Made by a program: the position numbers and the translations under genes
Shown here: piece after piece, positions 10,141-20,968 of the stretch
Numbering within the stretch: the stretch's first letter is position 1
How the letters are laid out: each line of letters begins with the position of its first letter
Assembly (NCBI RefSeq): GCF_029258575.1
Contig: NZ_JARHYI010000143.1
Span: 18,783-82,782, forward strand
Source: Brachyspira sp.
GTDB lineage: Bacteria; Spirochaetota; Brachyspiria; Brachyspirales; Brachyspiraceae
Direction of reading: 5' to 3'
DNA length: 64,000 nt
The notes under the pieces: model-generated
Told to the model about the DNA's origin: nothing
Database searches by the model: none
The model's input: only the letters and a program-made list of their open reading frames with translations

Positions 10141-10548
10141 TTATACCTCCGCTGCTTTAGGTGCTTCTTCTTTCTTAGCACTCTTAACTTTAATTTTTTT
10201 CTTTTCAGGTTTTTTATCATCACTTAATACTATAGTAATATGTGAAAGTCTTTTTAATATTGGATCAGCACTTCCTCTGCTTGCTGCACGTATTCTTTTT
10301 AAAGTTGGAGCTTTATCCACATAAGCAGCTTTTACCCATAATGTATCTGGATTGATATTTCTTGATTGGAATATAGCATTAGCTATTCCACTCTTAATAG
10401 CCTTTCTTAGAACTACTGATGACATCTGAGGCATTGTTGCCAAATTGAATATAGCATGATTAACATACTCTCCTTTAACAAAAGGAAGAAGTCTTGCTAC
10501 CTTTCTGCGACCAATGCGTAAATAACGTACCTTTACTTTATAATCCAT
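10141..10548 (-). CDS. rplV: 50S ribosomal protein L22
   Basis: The L22 core (residues 1-112) includes RIGRRKVARLLPFVKGEYVN and the tunnel-lining loop near LKRIRAASRGSADPILKRLS. A Lys/Glu/Ala-rich tail of roughly 20 residues (KKPEKKKIKVKSAKKEEAPK) follows; such low-complexity tails are variable. The gene lies between rpsS and rpsC. Confidence 0.97.
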   Translation of the reverse strand: MDYKVKVRYLRIGRRKVARLLPFVKGEYVNHAIFNLATMPQMSSVVLRKAIKSGIANAIFQSRNINPDTLWVKAAYVDKAPTLKRIRAASRGSADPILKRLSHITIVLSDDKKPEKKKIKVKSAKKEEAPKAAEV

Positions 10549-10559
10549 AGTCTAAATCC

Positions 10560-10829
10560 TTATTTCTTACCTACTTTAGCGGCACCTGCATGAGATATAA
10601 ATTTTCTTGTTGGTGCAAATTCGCCTAATTTATGACCTATCATATTTTCTTGTATATAAACTGCTACAAATGTTTTTCCATTATGAACATTTATAGTGAA
10701 ACCTATCATCTCTGGAATAATTGTTGAAGCACGGCTATAAGTTTTTATTTGATGCTTATTATCTCCAGCTTGTATCTTCTTAAAAAGATTCTTATCTACA
10801 AAAGGTCCTTTTTTAATAGAGCGAGACAT
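10560..10829 (-). CDS. rpsS: 30S ribosomal protein S19
   Basis: The 89-residue product begins [18 protein letters not shown] and has [32 protein letters not shown]19 pairs with S13 in the head of the small subunit. The start overlaps the rplB stop by one base. Confidence 0.98.
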   Translation of the reverse strand: MSRSIKKGPFVDKNLFKKIQAGDNKHQIKTYSRASTIIPEMIGFTINVHNGKTFVAVYIQENMIGHKLGEFAPTRKFISHAGAAKVGKK

Positions 10830-11665
10830 TATTTCTTACCCCCTCTTCTCTTAATTATTAATCTGTCAGAATATTTATGCTTCTTTCTAGTCTTATATCC
10901 CTTAGTAGGTACACCTGTTGGTGAAACTGGATGTGGATTACCTTGTCCGCTCTTACCTTCACCACCACCATGAGGGTGATCTACTGGGTTCATTACAACA
11001 CCTCTTACTTTTGGTCTTCTACCTTTATGTCTTGTAGTACCAGCTTTACCATCTGTAGTATTGAAATGATCTAAATTACCAATCTGACCTATAGTAGCAT
11101 AACAATTTTCTAATATTCTTCTCTCTTCGCCTGAACGAAGTCTTATTACACAATAACCGCCTGATTTAGCTGTTATTTGAGCACCACCTCCTGCTGCTCT
11201 AACAAGCTGACCACCTTTACCAGGAGTTATTTCAATGTTATGTATTATAGTACCTAATGGAATTTTTTTCAATGGTAAACTGCATCCAATTTTAACTTTT
11301 GCATTCTCTCCGCTTACTACTCTATCTCCTACATTAAGTCCCAATGGCCATATTATGTATCTTTTCTCGCCATCTGTATAGTGAAGTAATGCTATACGAG
11401 CAGTTCTGTTAGGATCATACTCTATAGAAACTACTTTAGCCTCTATATCATGTTTATCTCTTCTAAAATCTACAAATCTAAATAATTTTTTATGTCCGCC
11501 TCCGCGACGACGCATAGTTATACGACCATTTGTACTGCGTCCGCTTATACGTTTTTTTCCGCATACTAATGATTTACAAGGCTCATTTGTTGTAATATCC
11601 GAAAAATCAACTACTGTACGATAACGCAAACTTGGTGTTGTCGGTTTAAATTTCTTAATAGCCAT
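10829..11665 (-). CDS. rplB: 50S ribosomal protein L2
   Basis: This 278-residue L2 has the OB and SH3-like core and the catalytic-region motif [18 protein letters not shown], with the conserved histidine of the HPHGGGEG loop near the peptidyl transferase centre. The N-terminal part ([20 protein letters not shown]) is typical. Confidence 0.98.
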   Translation of the reverse strand: MAIKKFKPTTPSLRYRTVVDFSDITTNEPCKSLVCGKKRISGRSTNGRITMRRRGGGHKKLFRFVDFRRDKHDIEAKVVSIEYDPNRTARIALLHYTDGEKRYIIWPLGLNVGDRVVSGENAKVKIGCSLPLKKIPLGTIIHNIEITPGKGGQLVRAAGGGAQITAKSGGYCVIRLRSGEERRILENCYATIGQIGNLDHFNTTDGKAGTTRHKGRRPKVRGVVMNPVDHPHGGGEGKSGQGNPHPVSPTGVPTKGYKTRKKHKYSDRLIIKRRGGKK

Positions 11666-11677
11666 CGGTATCCCTCA

Positions 11678-11977
11678 TTATTTTACTATATCTATTGTCT
11701 CTTTGCCGTCAAGAACTATTATCGCTTTCTTATAACTGCGTGTATATCCGCGTCTGCTCATTCTGCGATTTTTCTTTTTAGGCTTTACATTTATTATCTT
11801 ACAATCTAGCGGATGTACATTAAATATTTTTGCAACCGCTTTCATCAATTCCCGCTTATTAGCGTCCTGTCTTACTTTAAATACATAATAACGCTTCTCT
11901 GTTCCTTTAGGCTCAGTTCTAAGCATATTACTTTTTTCTGTAAGTATAGGCTCAATCAAAAGTGAATACATGCTCAT
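11678..11977 (-). CDS. rplW: 50S ribosomal protein L23
   Basis: The product is 99 residues from ATG at 11977 and reads MSMYSLLIEPILTEKSNMLR. An in-frame start at 12001 would overlap rplD by 20 bp; an AAGGG about eight bases upstream of 11977 favours the internal start. ATG 11971 is also possible. L23 docks trigger factor and SRP at the tunnel exit. Confidence 0.94.
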   Translation of the reverse strand: MSMYSLLIEPILTEKSNMLRTEPKGTEKRYYVFKVRQDANKRELMKAVAKIFNVHPLDCKIINVKPKKKNRRMSRRGYTRSYKKAIIVLDGKETIDIVK

Positions 11978-11981
11978 ATTT

Positions 11982-12629
11982 TTAACCCTTAATTCTAGCA
12001 TTTAATTTAGATAAAGCTGTTTTAGTAAAATACACCTCATCAGCATAAAACAAAGGATGTATAGACATACTGTCTGCATTTACAAGCTTTAAATCTTTGA
12101 TGTTTCTTAAAGATAATAATAACTTATTATAATTATCTCCTAAAGATTCATCTTTACCTACCACAAATGCCACCTTTCTTGTATTTGGTTCTTTAACCTT
12201 ACTTATAAAACTAGCCATTCTTTTTGTTTTTGGGGCATCAAAAGTAAAATCCTCAAAAACTTTAAGAACATTGCTTGCATATTTTAAAGATAAAACAGAC
12301 AATAGAGCCTTACGTTTCATTTTCTTTGGCAATCTATAGCTATAATCTCTAGGCTTTGGAGTATGTGTTTTACCACCGCCTACCCAAATTGGGGATCTAG
12401 TAGAACCTGCTCTTGCTCTTCCTGTACCTTTTTGTCTCCAAGGCTTTTTACCGCCTCCTGAAACTTCTGCTCTTGTTTTAGTAGAGTGAGTTCCCTGACG
12501 TCTATTAGCTAATTCATTTTTGATTGCTTCGTAAAGTAGATTATTGTTAACTTCTGATTTAAATATCTCATCAACAATCTCTAAATTGCCTACGCTATCT
12601 CCATTTTCATTTAGTATTACTACTTCCAT
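11982..12629 (-). CDS. rplD: 50S ribosomal protein L4
   Basis: The 215-residue L4 carries the tunnel loop block TRAEVSGGGKKPWRQKGTGR and ARAGSTRSPIWVGGG. In E. coli L4 represses the S10 operon; no equivalent leader could be identified by eye here. It lies between rplC and rplW. Confidence 0.97.
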   Translation of the reverse strand: MEVVILNENGDSVGNLEIVDEIFKSEVNNNLLYEAIKNELANRRQGTHSTKTRAEVSGGGKKPWRQKGTGRARAGSTRSPIWVGGGKTHTPKPRDYSYRLPKKMKRKALLSVLSLKYASNVLKVFEDFTFDAPKTKRMASFISKVKEPNTRKVAFVVGKDESLGDNYNKLLLSLRNIKDLKLVNADSMSIHPLFYADEVYFTKTALSKLNARIKG

Positions 12630-12658
12630 TTTATCATCCTGTTATTATTTCACTCTAA

Positions 12659-13312
12659 TTAATTCATTGAGTTTTTCTTCTTATTACGTTTCTTTACTGC
12701 TGATGTTAATTTAATTATACTGTTTATAGCACCAGGTATAGAACCTTTAATCATAATTAAATTATCATCTGGTCTTATTTCAACTACTTTCAAGTTTTGT
12801 ATAGTAGTTAAAGCATTACCCATATGTCCAGGCATACCTTTACCTTTCCATACTCTTGCAGGGTAACTGTTACATCCTATAGAACCTGCTCTTCTTCTGA
12901 AGTTAGAACCATGGCTCATAGGACCGCCGTCATAATTATGTCTTTTCATTACTCCAGCAAAACCTCTACCTTTACTCAAAGAACTAACATCTATAAAATC
13001 GCCTGCTTGAAATATATCTGCTTTAAGTTCCTGACCTACAGTATAAGAACTAGCATCGTCCATTCTGAACTCTTTTAAATATTTCTTAGGCTCTAAATTT
13101 GCTTTTTTAAACTGACCTATTTGAGGCTTCTTTAAATGCTTTTCTTTTACGGCACCATAACCTAATTGAATAGCACTGTAGCCATCTTTCTCATTATCTC
13201 TTATCTGCATAACTGTGCATGGTCCAGCCTCTACAACTGTTACTGCTATAGCATTACCAGTTTCATCGAAAACTGTTGTCATACCCAATTTTTTGCCAAT
13301 TATTCCTACCAT
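12659..13312 (-). CDS. rplC: 50S ribosomal protein L3
   Basis: The 217-residue L3 begins MVGIIGKKLGMTTVFDETGN. The central loop KGRGFAGVMKRHNYDGGPMS and HGSNFRRRAGSIG is the extension that reaches toward the peptidyl transferase centre. About 100 bp without any gene separates it from rpsJ, longer than other spacers in this cluster. Confidence 0.98.
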   Translation of the reverse strand: MVGIIGKKLGMTTVFDETGNAIAVTVVEAGPCTVMQIRDNEKDGYSAIQLGYGAVKEKHLKKPQIGQFKKANLEPKKYLKEFRMDDASSYTVGQELKADIFQAGDFIDVSSLSKGRGFAGVMKRHNYDGGPMSHGSNFRRRAGSIGCNSYPARVWKGKGMPGHMGNALTTIQNLKVVEIRPDDNLIMIKGSIPGAINSIIKLTSAVKKRNKKKNSMN

Positions 13313-13415
13313 CGGCGAATCCTCTATAATGATTTTACTTACTACTTTTCTATTGTTTCAAACTATTACAGATAAAACGTAGTAAAGCTTTATCTTTAAT
13401 ATTTCAATTAAACGC

Positions 13416-13721
13416 TTATTTAAGCTGAACATCAACCCCAGCTGGAAGCGCTAATTTCTTAAGAGACTCTGTTGTCTGAGGTGTTACATCAAAGATATCT
13501 ATTAATCTTTTATATATACGCATCTCAAATTGTTCTCTTGACTTAATGTTTACATGCGGACTTCTTATTACTGTTACCTTACGAATACTTGTAGGTAATG
13601 GTATAGGTCCTGATACTCTAGCACCTGTTTTCTTTACACTGGCTACTATAGACTGAGCTGATTGATCAACAAGCTCAATATCAAAGGCTTTTAGTTTAAC
13701 TCGTATTTTCTGTTCTTTCAT
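13416..13721 (-). CDS. rpsJ: 30S ribosomal protein S10
   Basis: The 101-residue product has the S10 signature ([56 protein letters not shown]). S10 is also the NusE antitermination factor. It follows tuf after an 82 bp gap that contains a perfect hairpin. Confidence 0.97.
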   Translation of the reverse strand: MKEQKIRVKLKAFDIELVDQSAQSIVASVKKTGARVSGPIPLPTSIRKVTVIRSPHVNIKSREQFEMRIYKRLIDIFDVTPQTTESLKKLALPAGVDVQLK

Positions 13722-13753
13722 AGCTTGAATTACTCGCTTTTTCTTAATTTATT

Positions 13754-13789
13754 AAAGGGTATATCTTTAATTGGAAAGGTATACCCTTT
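13754..13789 (-). other. Perfect hairpin between tuf and rpsJ
   Basis: A ten-base perfect inverted repeat (AAAGGGTATA at 13754-13763 and its complement at 13780-13789) encloses a 16-base loop. In the transcription direction the hairpin is followed by AATAAATTAAG rather than a U-run, so it is a poor terminator. It may be an RNA processing or partial attenuation site between the str and S10 parts of the cluster. On the opposite strand it is followed by a T-rich stretch. Confidence 0.6.
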
Positions 13790-13803
13790 TATTTCTTACT
13801 TAA

Positions 13804-15030
13804 TTATTCTAATATTTTTGTTACAACACCGTTACCTACTGTTTTACCACCTTCACGAATAGCGAATCTTTGTTTTTCTTCCATAGCGATTGGAGTGATA
13901 AGCTCAATAGTTAAGTTAGCATTGTCGCCAGGCATAATCATCTGTGCACCTTCTGCTAAATTGATTACTCCTGTTACATCTGTTGTTCTGAAGTACATTT
14001 GTGGTCTGTAACCAGTTACGAAACCACTATGTCTTCCGCCTTCTTCTTTCTTTAAGATATAAACTTCTGCTTCAAATTTTTTATGAGGTGTGATAGTACC
14101 TGGTTTAGCTAATACTTGTCCTCTTTCTACTGCTTTACGTTCAATACCTCTTAAAAGACATCCTACATTATAACCAGCCATACCAACAACTTCTTTCTTG
14201 AACATTTCTACACCAGTACAAGTTGTTTTTTGAGTATCTCTAATACCAACGATTTCAACTTCATTACCTTTCTCGATTTTACCTCTTTCAATTCTTCCAG
14301 TAACAACTGTACCTCTCCCAGGAATTGAGTATACATCTTCGATTGACATTAAGAAGTCTTTATCTACTTCACGAACTGGATCTGGAATATATGTATCTAA
14401 TGCATTTAAAAGATCTAATATACATTTACAATCAGGATCAGTTCTAGGATCTTTTCCTGCTTCAATAGCTTGAATAGCTTTGATTGCAGAACCTCTAATA
14501 ATAGGAGTTTTAGAACCATCGAAACCATAGTGATCTAATACATCTATTACTTCTGCTTCTACTATTTCAGCCATTTCTGGGTCATCTAATTTATCACATT
14601 TATTTAAGAATACAACGATATAATTTACACCTACCTGTCTAGAAAGAAGTACGTGCTCTTTTGTTTGAGGCATTACACCGTCTTCTGCTGATACTACAAG
14701 AATAGCACCGTCCATCTGAGCAGCACCAGTAATCATGTTTTTAATGTAGTCAGCGTGACCTGGACAGTCTACGTGAGCATAGTGTCTGTTATCAGATTCA
14801 TATTCAACATGTGAAGTTGCAATTGTCAAAATTTTTGTTGGGTCTCTTCTTCCCTGACTTTCAGAAGCTTTTGCTACTGAGTCATAAGCTACTCTCTGTA
14901 CTGTTTCTGGGAACATTGCAGATGATACTGCTGTTATTGATGATGTTAATGTTGTTTTACCATGGTCAACGTGTCCAATAGTACCAACGTTTACGTGTGT
15001 CTTTTTACCTTCGTAAGTTCCTTTAGCCAT
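13804..15030 (-). CDS. tuf: Elongation factor Tu
   Basis: EF-Tu delivers aminoacyl-tRNA to the ribosome. The G1 motif GHVDHGKT is at residues 19-26, followed by DCPGHADY and NKCD. At 408 residues it is somewhat longer than the 394 of E. coli, with extra residues in the G domain (for example around [13 protein letters not shown]). The C-terminal barrels end VVTKILE. It lies between fusA and rpsJ, with a 68 bp gap after fusA. Confidence 0.98.
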   Translation of the reverse strand: MAKGTYEGKKTHVNVGTIGHVDHGKTTLTSSITAVSSAMFPETVQRVAYDSVAKASESQGRRDPTKILTIATSHVEYESDNRHYAHVDCPGHADYIKNMITGAAQMDGAILVVSAEDGVMPQTKEHVLLSRQVGVNYIVVFLNKCDKLDDPEMAEIVEAEVIDVLDHYGFDGSKTPIIRGSAIKAIQAIEAGKDPRTDPDCKCILDLLNALDTYIPDPVREVDKDFLMSIEDVYSIPGRGTVVTGRIERGKIEKGNEVEIVGIRDTQKTTCTGVEMFKKEVVGMAGYNVGCLLRGIERKAVERGQVLAKPGTITPHKKFEAEVYILKKEEGGRHSGFVTGYRPQMYFRTTDVTGVINLAEGAQMIMPGDNANLTIELITPIAMEEKQRFAIREGGKTVGNGVVTKILE

Positions 15031-15098
15031 TTTAATCCTCCAATTATTTATACTTTAGGAATTTATTTTTATATTTAATTTGTAACATTTTTAGTTAC

Positions 15099-17180
15099 TC
15101 ACTTGCTATTACCCATTCTAGCACCTATTATCTCTTCTGCCACATTTTTAGGTACTTCTTCATAATGTGAGAACTGCATTGTATAGCTAGCTCTACCTTG
15201 AGATACATTTCTAATACTTGTTGTATATCCGAACATCTCAGCAAGAGGTACTGTAGCATTGATAGATTTATAACCAGACTTATCTGTAAATCCGTGAACC
15301 TGCCCTCTTCTTGAAGCTAAATCTCCTATTATATCACCCATATAATCTTCAGGAGTTACAACCTCTACTGTCATCATAGGTTCTAAAAGATAAGGATCTG
15401 CTTTTTTACATCCATCTTTAAATCCCATTGAAGCAGCAATTTTGAATGCCATTTCTGATGAATCTACTGGGTGGAATGATCCATCAAATGCTGATACTAT
15501 AACATCAAGCATAGGATAGTTAGCAAGAACACCTGTATTCATAGACTCTACACAGCCTTTTTCTACAGCTGGTATATATTCTCTTGGAACTGCCCCTCCA
15601 ACGATTTCATTATTAAATTTAAATCCAGCATTAGGTTCATTTGGTCCTATTCTCAACCATACATCTCCATACTGACCTTTACCACCTGACTGACGAACGA
15701 ATTTACCTTGAACTTCAACTGTTTTCTTAATACCTTCTCTATAAGATACTTGAGGGCGTCCTACATTTGCCTCAACCTTATATTCCCTTTTCATTCTGTC
15801 ACAGATGATTTCTAAGTGAAGTTCACCCATACCAGCAATGATTGTCTGACCTGTTTCCTCATCGAAGCTAACTCTAAATGTTGGATCTTCCTCTGCAAGT
15901 CTTGATAAAGCTACTGACATTTTATCTCTGTCGCCTTTTGTTTTAGGCTCTATAGCAACATTTATTACAGGCTCTGGAAAATTAATTGCTTCTAGTATTA
16001 TAGGAGCATTCTCAGGACATAATGTATCACCTGTTGTAGTATCTTTAAGTCCTACAGCTGCCGCTATATCTCCAGAGTATACTTGATCAATTTCTTCTCT
16101 CTTATTGGCATGCATTTGAAGTATTCTTCCGATACGCTCTCTTTTTCCTTTTGTAGCATTGTATACATAAGAACCAGATTCTAATATACCTGAATAAACT
16201 CTTAAAAACGCTATCTTTCCAACATGAGGATCAGTCATTATTTTAAATGCTAATGCACTGAATTTCTCATCATCAGCTATTTTTCTTTTTATAACATTAC
16301 CATCTAAATCAGTACCTTCTACTTCAGGCTTATCTATAGGAGATGGTAAATAATCAACTATTCCATTTATTAATACTTGAATACCTTTATTTTTGAATGC
16401 TGTACCGCAGAACATCGGGAAGAAATCTGCTGTTAATGTAGCTGTTCTTATAAGTCTTTTTATAGTAGCAACATCTATTTCCTCGCCTTCAAAAAACTTA
16501 TTCATAGCATCATCGTCATACTCAACAATTGCTTCTAATAAAGAATTTCTATATTCTTCTGCTTTCTCTTTTAATTCAGGTCTGATTTCTCTCTCTTCTA
16601 TTTTCATACCGTCTTCAGAAACCCAAATTATTTCTTTCATGTTTACTAAATCAACAACACCTTCGAAACCACTTTCTGCACCTATAGGTATAACAACTGG
16701 GTGACTATTAGCCTTTAATCTATCTCTAGTCTGTTCTAAAACAGCATAGAAATTAGCACCTATTCTGTCCATTTTATTAACAAAAATAGCTCTAGGAATT
16801 TTATAATTACTAGCCTGTCTCCATACTGTTTCACTTTGAGGCTGAACACCTCCAACTGAACAGAAAACTCCTACTGCACTATCTAATACCCTTAAAGATC
16901 TTTCTACCTCTGCAGTAAAATCAACGTGTCCAGGAGTATCTATCAAATTAATTCTATTTCCATCCCAAAAACAAGTAGTTGCAGCTGAAGTAATAGTAAT
17001 ACCTCTTTCCCTCTCCTGTTCCATCCAGTCCATCTCTGCTGCACCTTCATGAACCTCACCTAATCTATGAGTTTTACCTGTAAAGAATAATATACGCTCA
17101 CTTAAAGTAGTTTTACCAGCATCGATGTGAGCCATAATACCAATATTACGTGTATTTTCTAATGAAATTTGACGTGCCAC
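15099..17180 (-). CDS. fusA: Elongation factor G
   Basis: The 693-residue translocation GTPase has G1 AHIDAGKT at residues 17-24, DTPGHVDF and NKMDRIGA, followed by EF-G domains II-V ([52 protein letters not shown]). The full length is conserved. It is the standard str-operon fusA, 20 bp after rpsG. Confidence 0.98.
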   Translation of the reverse strand: MARQISLENTRNIGIMAHIDAGKTTLSERILFFTGKTHRLGEVHEGAAEMDWMEQERERGITITSAATTCFWDGNRINLIDTPGHVDFTAEVERSLRVLDSAVGVFCSVGGVQPQSETVWRQASNYKIPRAIFVNKMDRIGANFYAVLEQTRDRLKANSHPVVIPIGAESGFEGVVDLVNMKEIIWVSEDGMKIEEREIRPELKEKAEEYRNSLLEAIVEYDDDAMNKFFEGEEIDVATIKRLIRTATLTADFFPMFCGTAFKNKGIQVLINGIVDYLPSPIDKPEVEGTDLDGNVIKRKIADDEKFSALAFKIMTDPHVGKIAFLRVYSGILESGSYVYNATKGKRERIGRILQMHANKREEIDQVYSGDIAAAVGLKDTTTGDTLCPENAPIILEAINFPEPVINVAIEPKTKGDRDKMSVALSRLAEEDPTFRVSFDEETGQTIIAGMGELHLEIICDRMKREYKVEANVGRPQVSYREGIKKTVEVQGKFVRQSGGKGQYGDVWLRIGPNEPNAGFKFNNEIVGGAVPREYIPAVEKGCVESMNTGVLANYPMLDVIVSAFDGSFHPVDSSEMAFKIAASMGFKDGCKKADPYLLEPMMTVEVVTPEDYMGDIIGDLASRRGQVHGFTDKSGYKSINATVPLAEMFGYTTSIRNVSQGRASYTMQFSHYEEVPKNVAEEIIGARMGNSK

Positions 17181-17200
17181 TTAAAATCTCTCCTTAAATA

Positions 17201-17671
17201 TTACCACCTAAAGTGTGCAAATGCTTTGTTACCTTCAGCCATTCTATGAACTGTATCTCTCTTAGCAACAGCCTGACCTTTTCCATCTATAGCGTCCACT
17301 ATTTCATTTGATAAACGTTCTATCATACTTCTTCCGCCTCTTTTTCTTGAAGCATCTATAAGCCATGTAAATGCTAAAGAATTCTGTCTGTCTGGTCTTA
17401 CATCAACAGGAACCTGATATGTAGAACCTCCAACTCTTCTTGATTTTACTTCTACACGAGGCTTGATATTCCCTATTGCTTCATCAAAAGCCTCTAATCC
17501 ATCTTTACCTGTTTTTTCTTTAACTAAATCCATAGCCTTATAAAATATATTTTCAGCCTTACTCTTTTTACCATCATACATTAGCTTGTTTATAAACTTA
17601 CTAATAACAACACTTCCGTAAATAGGATCAGCATCTATTTTTCTAGTTTGTGCTCTTCTTCTTCTAGCCAT
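17201..17671 (-). CDS. rpsG: 30S ribosomal protein S7
   Basis: The 156-residue S7 reads [20 protein letters not shown] and has [20 protein letters not shown] and the C-terminal [20 protein letters not shown] with AFAHFRW. S7 nucleates head assembly. The gene lies 14 bp downstream of rpsL. Confidence 0.98.
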   Translation of the reverse strand: MARRRRAQTRKIDADPIYGSVVISKFINKLMYDGKKSKAENIFYKAMDLVKEKTGKDGLEAFDEAIGNIKPRVEVKSRRVGGSTYQVPVDVRPDRQNSLAFTWLIDASRKRGGRSMIERLSNEIVDAIDGKGQAVAKRDTVHRMAEGNKAFAHFRW

Positions 17672-17685
17672 ATTAATTCACTCCA

Positions 17686-18060
17686 TTAAGCCTTTGGTTT
17701 CTTAGTACCATACTTACTTCTAGCTTTCATTCTCTTTTCTACACCTGTAGCTTCACGACTTCCGCGAACTATGTGATAACGACAACCTGGCAAGTCTTTA
17801 ACACGACCACCTCTTATAAGCACACGGTTATGCTCTTGCAATGTATGGTCTATACCAGGAATATAAGCTGTTACTTCCATGCCATTTGTTACTCTTACAC
17901 GGGCAATTTTACGCATAGCTGAGTTAGGTTTTTTAGGTGTAGTTGTTGTTACACGAGTACATACCCCTTCTCTTTGCGGACATTTCATTAATGCAGGCGA
18001 TTTTGTTTTATTTATTATACGCTTGCGACCTTTTCTTACTAATTGATTAATTGTAGGCAT
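17686..18060 (-). CDS. rpsL: 30S ribosomal protein S12
   Basis: The 124-residue S12 starts [15 protein letters not shown] at 18060. The frame is open for 16 more codons upstream, but a GAGG motif correctly spaced for 18060 lies in that stretch and S12 always starts here. The decoding-centre loop [20 protein letters not shown] keeps lysine 43, the residue changed in many streptomycin-resistant mutants, in its wild-type state. It is the first gene of the ribosomal cluster. Confidence 0.98.
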   Translation of the reverse strand: MPTINQLVRKGRKRIINKTKSPALMKCPQREGVCTRVTTTTPKKPNSAMRKIARVRVTNGMEVTAYIPGIDHTLQEHNRVLIRGGRVKDLPGCRYHIVRGSREATGVEKRMKARSKYGTKKPKA

Positions 18061-18255
18061 AAAATACAAAACCTCTAATTCTTTATTTTTTTTTACAAGC
18101 CAATACATTAAAAATGCATGACACTATTAAACATATTTTTTAATAAAACTTCAAACACGAAACAGTATTTAAAACTGAGCAATTATAGTATTAAAACTTA
18201 ATCATAGTGAGAAAAACATACTATACGCTTTAATCGCTTTTATGAAAGTGAGAGC

Positions 18256-18284
18256 ATTATAAAGCAACAAAACAAAAAAATCAA
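18256..18284 (-). promoter_or_regulatory. Sigma-70 promoter of the str/ribosomal cluster
   Basis: On the reverse strand TTGATT (18284-18279) and a perfect TATAAT (18261-18256) are separated by exactly 17 bases. Transcription would start near 18249 and leave an untranslated leader of about 190 nt before rpsL at 18060. No clear S7/S12 binding structure could be identified in the leader by eye. The rest of the 18061-18523 gap is AT-rich and shows no gene. Confidence 0.8.
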
Positions 18285-18523
18285 TACTATCTAATACTTT
18301 TTTTACTATTTTTTATAATTTTAATTAATATTTTCTTATATTAGTTAAAATAAATACCGATATTCCTTCTTCATCTAAACAAAGATTGTAAATTATATTT
18401 AATAATAAAAAATATACAAATACAACTTATAAACAAAATTAATTCTAAATCAAATATTGCAAAAAAATCATATTTACATCATAATTACTGTTAATGATAT
18501 TTTAAATTTATACGGATAATTTT

Positions 18524-19192
18524 ATGGATAATTCTAAAGAAATAAAAGACATAATAGAAAAATTAAAATTTGATGATAAAGGACTAATACCTGCTATAGT
18601 TATAGATTATTATACAAAAGAAGTTTTAACCTTAGCATATATGAATAAAGAAAGTCTTGAAATAAGCATAAGAGAAGAAAAAACTTGTTTCTACAGCAGA
18701 AGTAGACAGGAACTATGGAGAAAAGGAGAAACATCTGGAAATTATCAGCATATACAATCTATAAAAAGCGACTGTGATAATGATGCTTTAATCGTTGAAG
18801 TGATAAAAGATGGTTATGCTTGCCATACTGGAAAAGAATCATGTTTCTTTAATGAAGTATATTCAAAAGAAAATTATAAAGATTTTTCTATTGATAAATT
18901 ATATGAACTCATAAGGGGAAGAAAAATTAATCAAACAGAAGGCTCTTATACAACATATTTATTCAATAGCGGAATAGATAAGATATTAAAAAAAGTTGGA
19001 GAAGAATGTACCGAAGTTATAATAGGCGCCAAAAACGAAAGCAACAAAGAAACTATATACGAATTATCCGATTTGCTTTATCATAGTTTAGTTCTGATGG
19101 TAGAAAAAGGAATAACTATTAACGATATAAAAAACGAACTCGCTGGAAGATCCATAATAGATAAAAAAGAAAAGCAAAAAAGTATGAAATAA
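18524..19192 (+). CDS. hisI: Bifunctional phosphoribosyl-AMP cyclohydrolase / phosphoribosyl-ATP pyrophosphatase
   Basis: The 222-residue protein fuses HisI (about 1-115) and HisE (about 125-220), steps 2 and 3 of histidine synthesis. HisI motifs are CFYSRSRQELWRKGETSGN, DCDNDAL and YACHTGKESC, which supply zinc-binding cysteines and the histidine. HisE is seen in KILKKVGEECTEVIIGAKN and ELSDLLYHSLVLM, with acidic metal ligands. It is transcribed away from rpsL and stands alone; no other his gene is in the window. Confidence 0.95.
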   Translation: MDNSKEIKDIIEKLKFDDKGLIPAIVIDYYTKEVLTLAYMNKESLEISIREEKTCFYSRSRQELWRKGETSGNYQHIQSIKSDCDNDALIVEVIKDGYACHTGKESCFFNEVYSKENYKDFSIDKLYELIRGRKINQTEGSYTTYLFNSGIDKILKKVGEECTEVIIGAKNESNKETIYELSDLLYHSLVLMVEKGITINDIKNELAGRSIIDKKEKQKSMK

Positions 19193-19485
19193 TTAATTAA
19201 AAAATATATTATCTAAAAAACAAAGTTATGTATCACAACATTATATATCAAATTTAATTGATATTTAATGTTTTATATACATTCAAAATATCAAATATCA
19301 GATAAAAATAATTCCATTTTTTTAATGATTAATTAAAAAATCTATAAAAATTGAAATAAATTTATAATTTTTATTAAAAAAACGCAAAAAAATGCAAAAA
19401 AAATTGTATTTAAAATTGTAATTTTTACATTAATGGTATTCTGTATAAATGTTATAAAAAATAAGTTACTTTATGGATATATGCT

Positions 19486-20028
19486 ATGAAAACACTATCT
19501 ATTATTTCAATTATATTGATTCTATTTATAACTTCATGCACTAAAGATTATGGGGTAAAAATTACTAAACCTGGAGCAGATTTGATACTTTCAAAAATGC
19601 AAAGCGGAAATTGGTCTGGTGTTAATGTAAATGGAGATAAACTTACTATTGGAGGAAGCAGTCAAAACACTGGAAATTATACTTTTGATGTACCTGTATT
19701 GGGATTGGGCGGTATTTACAAAAATGATAATGGAAACGGATACATAATGACAGCTCCTACAGGAAACGGACTTTATGTAGTAGAAATAAATGAAGATGCT
19801 AAAAAAGCAGTAGATGCTATACTTGATGTTTTGGATGATGAAGGAGGAGAGGCTGTTATTGGTAATCTTTTAGATACTATTATTAATAACGGAGGAAACG
19901 GCAATATAGATTTAAATCCTGATAAAATTCTTGAAGGAACTAATTTGCCTCCTGAAAAAAGAAAAGAAATTGAAAATATATTAGCAAATTCTAATGGTGG
20001 TTTTTCTAAAGGCGAAACCATTAAATAA
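19486..20028 (+). CDS. Putative lipoprotein, function unknown
   Basis: The 180-residue product starts with a lipoprotein signal (MKTLSIISIILILFITSC), lipobox cysteine at about residue 18. The mature part is Gly/Asn-rich with short beta-type segments (SGNWSGVNVNGDKLTIGGSS, GNGLYVVEINEDAKK) and a helical C-terminal part. I do not recognise a family. It is the first gene of a tight plus-strand run of envelope genes to 24006, 16 bp before the next, so it probably acts in the outer membrane or periplasm. Confidence 0.75.
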   Translation: MKTLSIISIILILFITSCTKDYGVKITKPGADLILSKMQSGNWSGVNVNGDKLTIGGSSQNTGNYTFDVPVLGLGGIYKNDNGNGYIMTAPTGNGLYVVEINEDAKKAVDAILDVLDDEGGEAVIGNLLDTIINNGGNGNIDLNPDKILEGTNLPPEKRKEIENILANSNGGFSKGETIK

Positions 20029-20044
20029 ATATTGAGTTCTTATT

Positions 20045-20956
20045 ATGAGAAAAGTTTTTATATTATTATCTATTTTGTTTTGTTTTAATTTTTATGCTTT
20101 TTCTAAAGGTCTTCCTCTTTCAACAGAGGTAACAGGAGATGATTATAGTTGGATAAAAGGAAGACAGATGATTAGCATAAACCTAAATCCTGGTGGTGCT
20201 ATATTTTATCCATTACTATTTAATACTGCTGCTAATAATGCTGTAAATTTAACATCACTTATTGGAGTGAATTTAGGAGATATTAATAAATATTTCGATT
20301 ATGCAGATGCTAAAGGTTCAGCTTGGTATATACCTTCTATAGCATATTCATTATTTGTGCATAAACAGATAGCAATAGAGGTAGGTATAGGGGTTTATTC
20401 AAGTACATATAATTTAACTATTTCGAAAGAGAATGCAGGAAAATTATTAGAAGCTTTAGGACAGCCTGATTATGGTTCTGTTATAGCAACAGATACTACT
20501 TTTAATGCTTCTTTTATGTTTATGCCATCAACTTTCGGAGTAAAATTTTACGGACCTAAAAGACAATTTTATAATGCATTTCGTTTCGGTATAGATGCAT
20601 TTTTCTATACAGTTTCTACAGAAAACGGACTTACAGGTATAAAAACAGATCATACAATATATGACGCTGCCTTATATGTTTCTTATGAAATAGGATGGAA
20701 TATAGAATTATTCCCTACAAAAGAATGGAAAGTAAAACCAACTATAGATATAGCATTACTTGAAATAGGATATTATGTAAGACCTTGGGCTGAAAATGTA
20801 TATAATACTGTTACTGGAGGAGTTACTTCATTAACTTCAGGATTTTCGGCTTTTAATATACCTGCTTGGAATAGCTTACCTGGTTGGACAAGAAATATAG
20901 CTTTAAATGTGAGGTTTGCATTATTTCCTAGAATAGGATTTAGTTTAAGATTTTAA
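20045..20956 (+). CDS. Secreted outer-membrane beta-barrel-like protein
   Basis: The 303-residue protein begins with a signal peptide (MRKVFILLSILFCFNFYAFS). The remainder alternates hydrophobic and polar residues with many aromatic-Gly strands (FGVKFYGPKRQFYNAFRFGI), and ends IGFSLRF with a terminal phenylalanine, a feature of barrels recognised by the BAM machinery. No enzymatic motif is seen. The next gene encodes a protein of similar design, and both contain a WKVKPTIDIALLEIGY or WEVRPFIDISLLDLGY block, so the two are probably homologous. Confidence 0.75.
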   Translation: MRKVFILLSILFCFNFYAFSKGLPLSTEVTGDDYSWIKGRQMISINLNPGGAIFYPLLFNTAANNAVNLTSLIGVNLGDINKYFDYADAKGSAWYIPSIAYSLFVHKQIAIEVGIGVYSSTYNLTISKENAGKLLEALGQPDYGSVIATDTTFNASFMFMPSTFGVKFYGPKRQFYNAFRFGIDAFFYTVSTENGLTGIKTDHTIYDAALYVSYEIGWNIELFPTKEWKVKPTIDIALLEIGYYVRPWAENVYNTVTGGVTSLTSGFSAFNIPAWNSLPGWTRNIALNVRFALFPRIGFSLRF

Positions 20957-20968
20957 TGGATTTGTATT

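Noticed and set aside
18061..18255. Known S7/S12-binding leader
   Set aside because: No convincing structure could be drawn by eye in the rpsL leader.
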